Made by a program: the position numbers and the translations under genes. Of a DNA stretch of 64,000 bases, positions 62,301-64,000 are shown piece after piece (position 1 is the stretch's first letter; each line of letters begins with the position of its first letter). Source of the DNA: Bog-756 sp963701325 (GTDB taxonomy: Bacteria; Actinomycetota; Acidimicrobiia; Acidimicrobiales; RAAP-2); assembly GCA_963701325.1 (NCBI GenBank), contig OY969604.1, positions 1,798,001 through 1,862,000 on the forward strand. Reading direction: 5' to 3'. The notes beneath the pieces were generated by a model. It was given only the letters and a program-made list of their open reading frames with translations, had not been told where the DNA came from and did no database searches.

Positions 62301-62481
62301 CGGCGGTGCCACGTTCGCTCACGGCACAGGACTCGTAGGCCTCAAGGACCGCGTGGACGCACTGGGTGGCGAATTTTCCTTCAGCAGTCCGCTGGGTGCC
62401 GGCACCGTCGTCGCTATTGCGCTGCCCTTAGTCCCCGGCAACATGGTGCGGCTTGCCCGGGACGATGCCCGACAGCGATAG
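59377..62481 (+). CDS. PAS-GAFx4-HisKA_3-HATPase sensor kinase
   Basis: 1034 residues, no membrane helix, so cytosolic. PAS ~30-150 (EESPDAIMVVDAVGRLIWVN); four consecutive GAF domains at ~165-305, 325-475, 490-645 and 665-815. GAF2-4 are each introduced by the linker EEQAALRRVA (EEQAALQRVA before GAF4). The phospho-acceptor is H839 in IERDLHDGAQQRL; the ATPase domain shows EALTNATKHA, RDNGRGG and HGTGLVGLKDR. The repeated linker shows that the array grew by internal duplication. GTG 59377 has GGAGGAG five bases upstream. DosS/DosT of mycobacteria share the GAF-HisKA_3 plan with two GAFs; no heme-ligand assignment is possible here. Likely partners are NarL-type regulators or the upstream receiver. 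Confidence 0.92.
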   Translation: MRKAAAGGCHEPVQPYPPDRVAHRGDLSDSVMRTLAEESPDAIMVVDAVGRLIWVNHQVESLFGYGQAELLGQSVELLVPLGVRQTHLTHRTAYMENPHTRRMGVGIDLEARRSDGTTFNVEVSLTPLSTDSGVSVIATVRDVSERQAISDQQGALRRVATLVAAGAQPPKVLFAVAEEVGRLLAVEGGFVVRYEPDQTVTTVAASYTTEKALPLGVHRPIVQNGLSWQVRESGRPARTDHAEDPLALEYGITSSVAAPITVEGRLWGYIAASSTRDRPPPETEARLAGFAELVAAAIANAQARIELRAFAEEQAALRRVAMLVAKGATPEEVFTAVTKEVGKVLGVDFTSMGRYRPDGAETVIGAWSRSGAPVHFPVGTLIPGGGVNIHTLVFQSHRPARLDAIHDDVGPALAPALAAGIRASVGVPINVEGRLWGLIISSSKREEPLPADTEVRMAAFTQLVATAIANAQARIELRVSAEEQAALRRVATQVAQGVLPEKIFAAVTEEVGRAVGSDFTGMSRYNGDGTATVLGEWTRTDTPPPMPIGERFDLGGQNVTTLVAETGRPARVDNYDATSGTWADAARVWGFGSCVGVPILVEDRPWGVVSVANSGTESLPEDTEARLIAFTDMVATAIANAQARADLRIFAEEQAALQRVATRVARGAPSDEVFAAVAEEVGRVLNVDYTATSRYESNGTRLVVGSWARSGTPVVPVGTSELLSGPNVPTLVFESERPARIDHYDGNSGPAAEAAIAAGVRASVGVPIRVEDRLWGIMNVYSKNEDPMPEDTEERLARFTELIATALANADAKCALTASRVRIMATTDATRRRIERDLHDGAQQRLVSLALRMRTAQATRPHDAAALADHLQGAEKELSGVVDELREIARGIHPAALASGGLGAALKTLASRSAVPVRLNVRVDRRPAEQIELCAYYVISEALTNATKHASASEAQVDVQADRTELRIAIRDNGRGGATFAHGTGLVGLKDRVDALGGEFSFSSPLGAGTVVAIALPLVPGNMVRLARDDARQR

Positions 62482-62582
62482 CCCGCCGACGGGCAGATCG
62501 ATCGGCGTGTGAGGTCGAACAATGCGATCGCGACGGGGGATCACTAATTTGTGGTTTGATGCCTTGGCCAGGATGTTCAACG

Positions 62583-64000
62583 ATGGGTGAACCATTGCGA
62601 GCTCGGACCGCTGTGATCGTGTTCGGGCTCGTGGGCGGGTTGATGGCGGCCTATTTGGTGTGGCTGATCGTGTTCGCGCCCCAATCGCTGCAACTGGGTT
62701 GGTTTAACGGCTGGGTGGGCAGCGCGTTCCGTCTGGTCGCCGCTGTGATCTGTGTGATCGGCGGGTTGCGTCGGCGTCCAGGGTCCTATGTCCCGCTCGT
62801 ATTCGGCTTGGCCTTGATCTTCACCACCATCGGCAACGTCATTCTGACGGTCGACTCACTCCATGGCCCTCCGCCGCCGCCACCGACGCCCGCCGACTTC
62901 TTCGGTCTCGGCACCCTCGTGCTCTTCTACATCGGGATAGCGCTGATGGCGCGCGAGGATCGCGAGCGCCTGAGCCCCCGCGACTCGCTCGACGGAGGTA
63001 TCGCCGCACTGGGTGCCGCCGCGGTGTGCGCAGCCTTCCTCCTTGCGCATCTGCCGCACGGTCAGGGACTTTCGACGGTGGGTGCCGCCTTCTTGCTCGC
63101 GTATCCGATTGGTTATGTCGTCCTCGTGTTCATCGTGGTCGGTGCTGCCACCGTCGCCGGCAAGCGGTCCCGAGCACCGTGGATCGCGCTCACGGCAGCA
63201 TTCGCATTGCTTGCCTTGGGCTCCGCACTGGGGTCAACTGCGGTGGGCCACTCATCGGCCGTACAACTTCTGACCGAAATTCAATGGCCGGCGGCCATGC
63301 TTCTGGTCGCGGCATCGATGTGGGCCGATCCCGGCACGCCAGACCCACTGGCGGCACGCAAGGGTACGGCCGTCTGGATTCCCGCGCTAGCGTGCACTGC
63401 AGCGATCGTTGTGCTGTTCGCTGCGACGCTCACACCCGTCGACCATGCGGCAAGCGCTCTCGCTACGGCTGCGCTCGTCCTCGTAATGTTGCGGGCCTAT
63501 AGCGAACTGCGCCAGGAGATCGCGGCGCGTGAGCGAAGCGAAAAGGATCTGCGGAAGAGTGAGGCCGACTACCGACGGGTCGCCGACGAGCAGTCCGCGC
63601 TACGCCGCATTGCTACCCTCATCGCTAGTGGCGCCGACCCCGACGCCGTCTTCACGGCGGTTGCCGAAGAGGTCGGCGGCGCCGTCCAGATGGCGGACAT
63701 CGCCCTGGTCGGTAGATACGACCCCGATGCCACCATTCAGTACGTCGGTGCTTGGGGGAGAGATGACGACCACCCCAACTTCATCGGGGAACGCGTCCCG
63801 CTTGGAGGTCAGAATGTGGCCACCTTGGTGTTCCAAGGTCATGAGCCCAGGCGAATCGATCACATCCCCGACGAGCCATTGCCCGCGACGGCCTTAGCGC
63901 GTCGCTGGTCACGGTCTTCGGCTGGGGCGCCGATCAGCGTTGACGGCCAGCTGTGGGGGGTAATGATCGTCGCGACTCGTGAACCATACGGGCTTAGCCC
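62583..64000 (+). CDS. Seven-helix membrane sensor with GAF domain, truncated by window edge
   Basis: Open from ATG 62583 to the right window edge (about 472 residues visible). The N-terminal ~300 residues contain seven to nine hydrophobic helices (for example VIVFGLVGGLMAAYLVWLIVF, FFGLGTLVLFYIGIAL, FLLAYPIGYVVLVFIVVGAA), an MASE-like integral sensor. A coiled linker follows (LRAYSELRQEIAARERSEKDL), then a GAF domain opening with DEQSALRRIATLIASGADP and closing with the ISVDGQLWGVMIV segment. The linker and GAF are the same type as in the kinases upstream, so a HisKA_3 or GGDEF/EAL output probably lies beyond the window. Start supported only by a weak AGGATG. Confidence 0.85.
   Translation, partial: MGEPLRARTAVIVFGLVGGLMAAYLVWLIVFAPQSLQLGWFNGWVGSAFRLVAAVICVIGGLRRRPGSYVPLVFGLALIFTTIGNVILTVDSLHGPPPPPPTPADFFGLGTLVLFYIGIALMAREDRERLSPRDSLDGGIAALGAAAVCAAFLLAHLPHGQGLSTVGAAFLLAYPIGYVVLVFIVVGAATVAGKRSRAPWIALTAAFALLALGSALGSTAVGHSSAVQLLTEIQWPAAMLLVAASMWADPGTPDPLAARKGTAVWIPALACTAAIVVLFAATLTPVDHAASALATAALVLVMLRAYSELRQEIAARERSEKDLRKSEADYRRVADEQSALRRIATLIASGADPDAVFTAVAEEVGGAVQMADIALVGRYDPDATIQYVGAWGRDDDHPNFIGERVPLGGQNVATLVFQGHEPRRIDHIPDEPLPATALARRWSRSSAGAPISVDGQLWGVMIVATREPYGLS

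Noticed and set aside
1..64000. CRISPR arrays, tRNA or rRNA genes, prophage or transposase genes
   Set aside because: Looked for regular short repeats, cloverleaf-like ends and integrase/transposase motifs; none recognised.

Overview
This window looks like a chromosomal segment of a high-GC Gram-positive bacterium, probably an uncultured or poorly studied actinobacterium. The lineage call is inference. It rests on uniform GC-rich codon use, frequent GTG starts, a DUF2510-type N-terminus, DUF7144- and DUF6582-like proteins, and HisKA_3 kinases carrying GAF arrays. I saw no rRNA, tRNA, CRISPR array, integrase or intact insertion sequence.

Layout. 1-1.7 kb: truncated EAL-GAF-GAF cyclic-di-GMP protein. 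2-6.2 kb: gene-poor accessory stretch whose main gene is a DUF2510-HNH-RecQ-like helicase fusion, flanked by imperfect direct repeats. 6.2-9.1 kb: small membrane protein, aldo/keto reductase, heme-binding-type beta-barrel protein. 9.5-13 kb: four-gene Zn/Mn ABC importer operon. 13.3-20.3 kb: aldehyde dehydrogenase, double-CDGSH protein, a large NIT-HAMP-PAS-GAF-GAF histidine kinase, a BAX-inhibitor-like protein. 20.4-25.3 kb: complete arginine deiminase operon (arcD-arcA-arcB-arcC), divergent from a two-gene MacB/FtsX-like ABC exporter. 27.5-36.4 kb: flippase-like protein, HdeD, GH65 hydrolase, NarL/LuxR response regulator, dodecin-like protein, NTF2-like protein, two BON proteins, DUF6582-like protein and a decayed second carbamate kinase. 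37-46 kb: P-type ATPase, small zinc-finger protein, hypotheticals, diacylglycerol-kinase/PAP2 pair, VIT1-like protein. 46.8-50.4 kb: AI-2E-family permease, and an NRAMP-related transporter coupled to a PRC-barrel/MgtE_N protein. 50.4-57.2 kb: a near-perfect 1.29-kb direct duplication carrying a BON gene and a 118-residue gene. The interval between the copies holds a frameshifted sensor kinase and tiny membrane proteins. 57.8-64 kb: LuxR regulator, stand-alone receiver, a PAS-4xGAF kinase and a truncated membrane GAF protein.

Main discovery. About twenty copies of one 18-bp dyad, consensus ATCMCGYR-NN-YRCGKGAT, lie outside genes between 8.4 and 57.2 kb. Most sit 35-180 bp upstream of start codons. 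They precede the arginine deiminase operon, aldehyde dehydrogenase, CDGSH, beta-barrel, BI-1, HdeD, GH65, BON and tiny membrane-protein genes, and the NarL/LuxR response regulator itself. In several promoters a -10-like hexamer lies 20-24 bp downstream of the dyad and no -35 is evident, which is the geometry of an activator site. The gene set resembles DosR/OsdR-type hypoxia or dormancy islands of other actinobacteria (P-type ATPase, GAF/HisKA_3 kinases, NarL-type regulator, fermentative ATP production), but the dyad is not the DosR box. I infer a stress or low-energy survival regulon run by the local two-component proteins. Kinase-regulator pairing and the inducing signal cannot be read from sequence.
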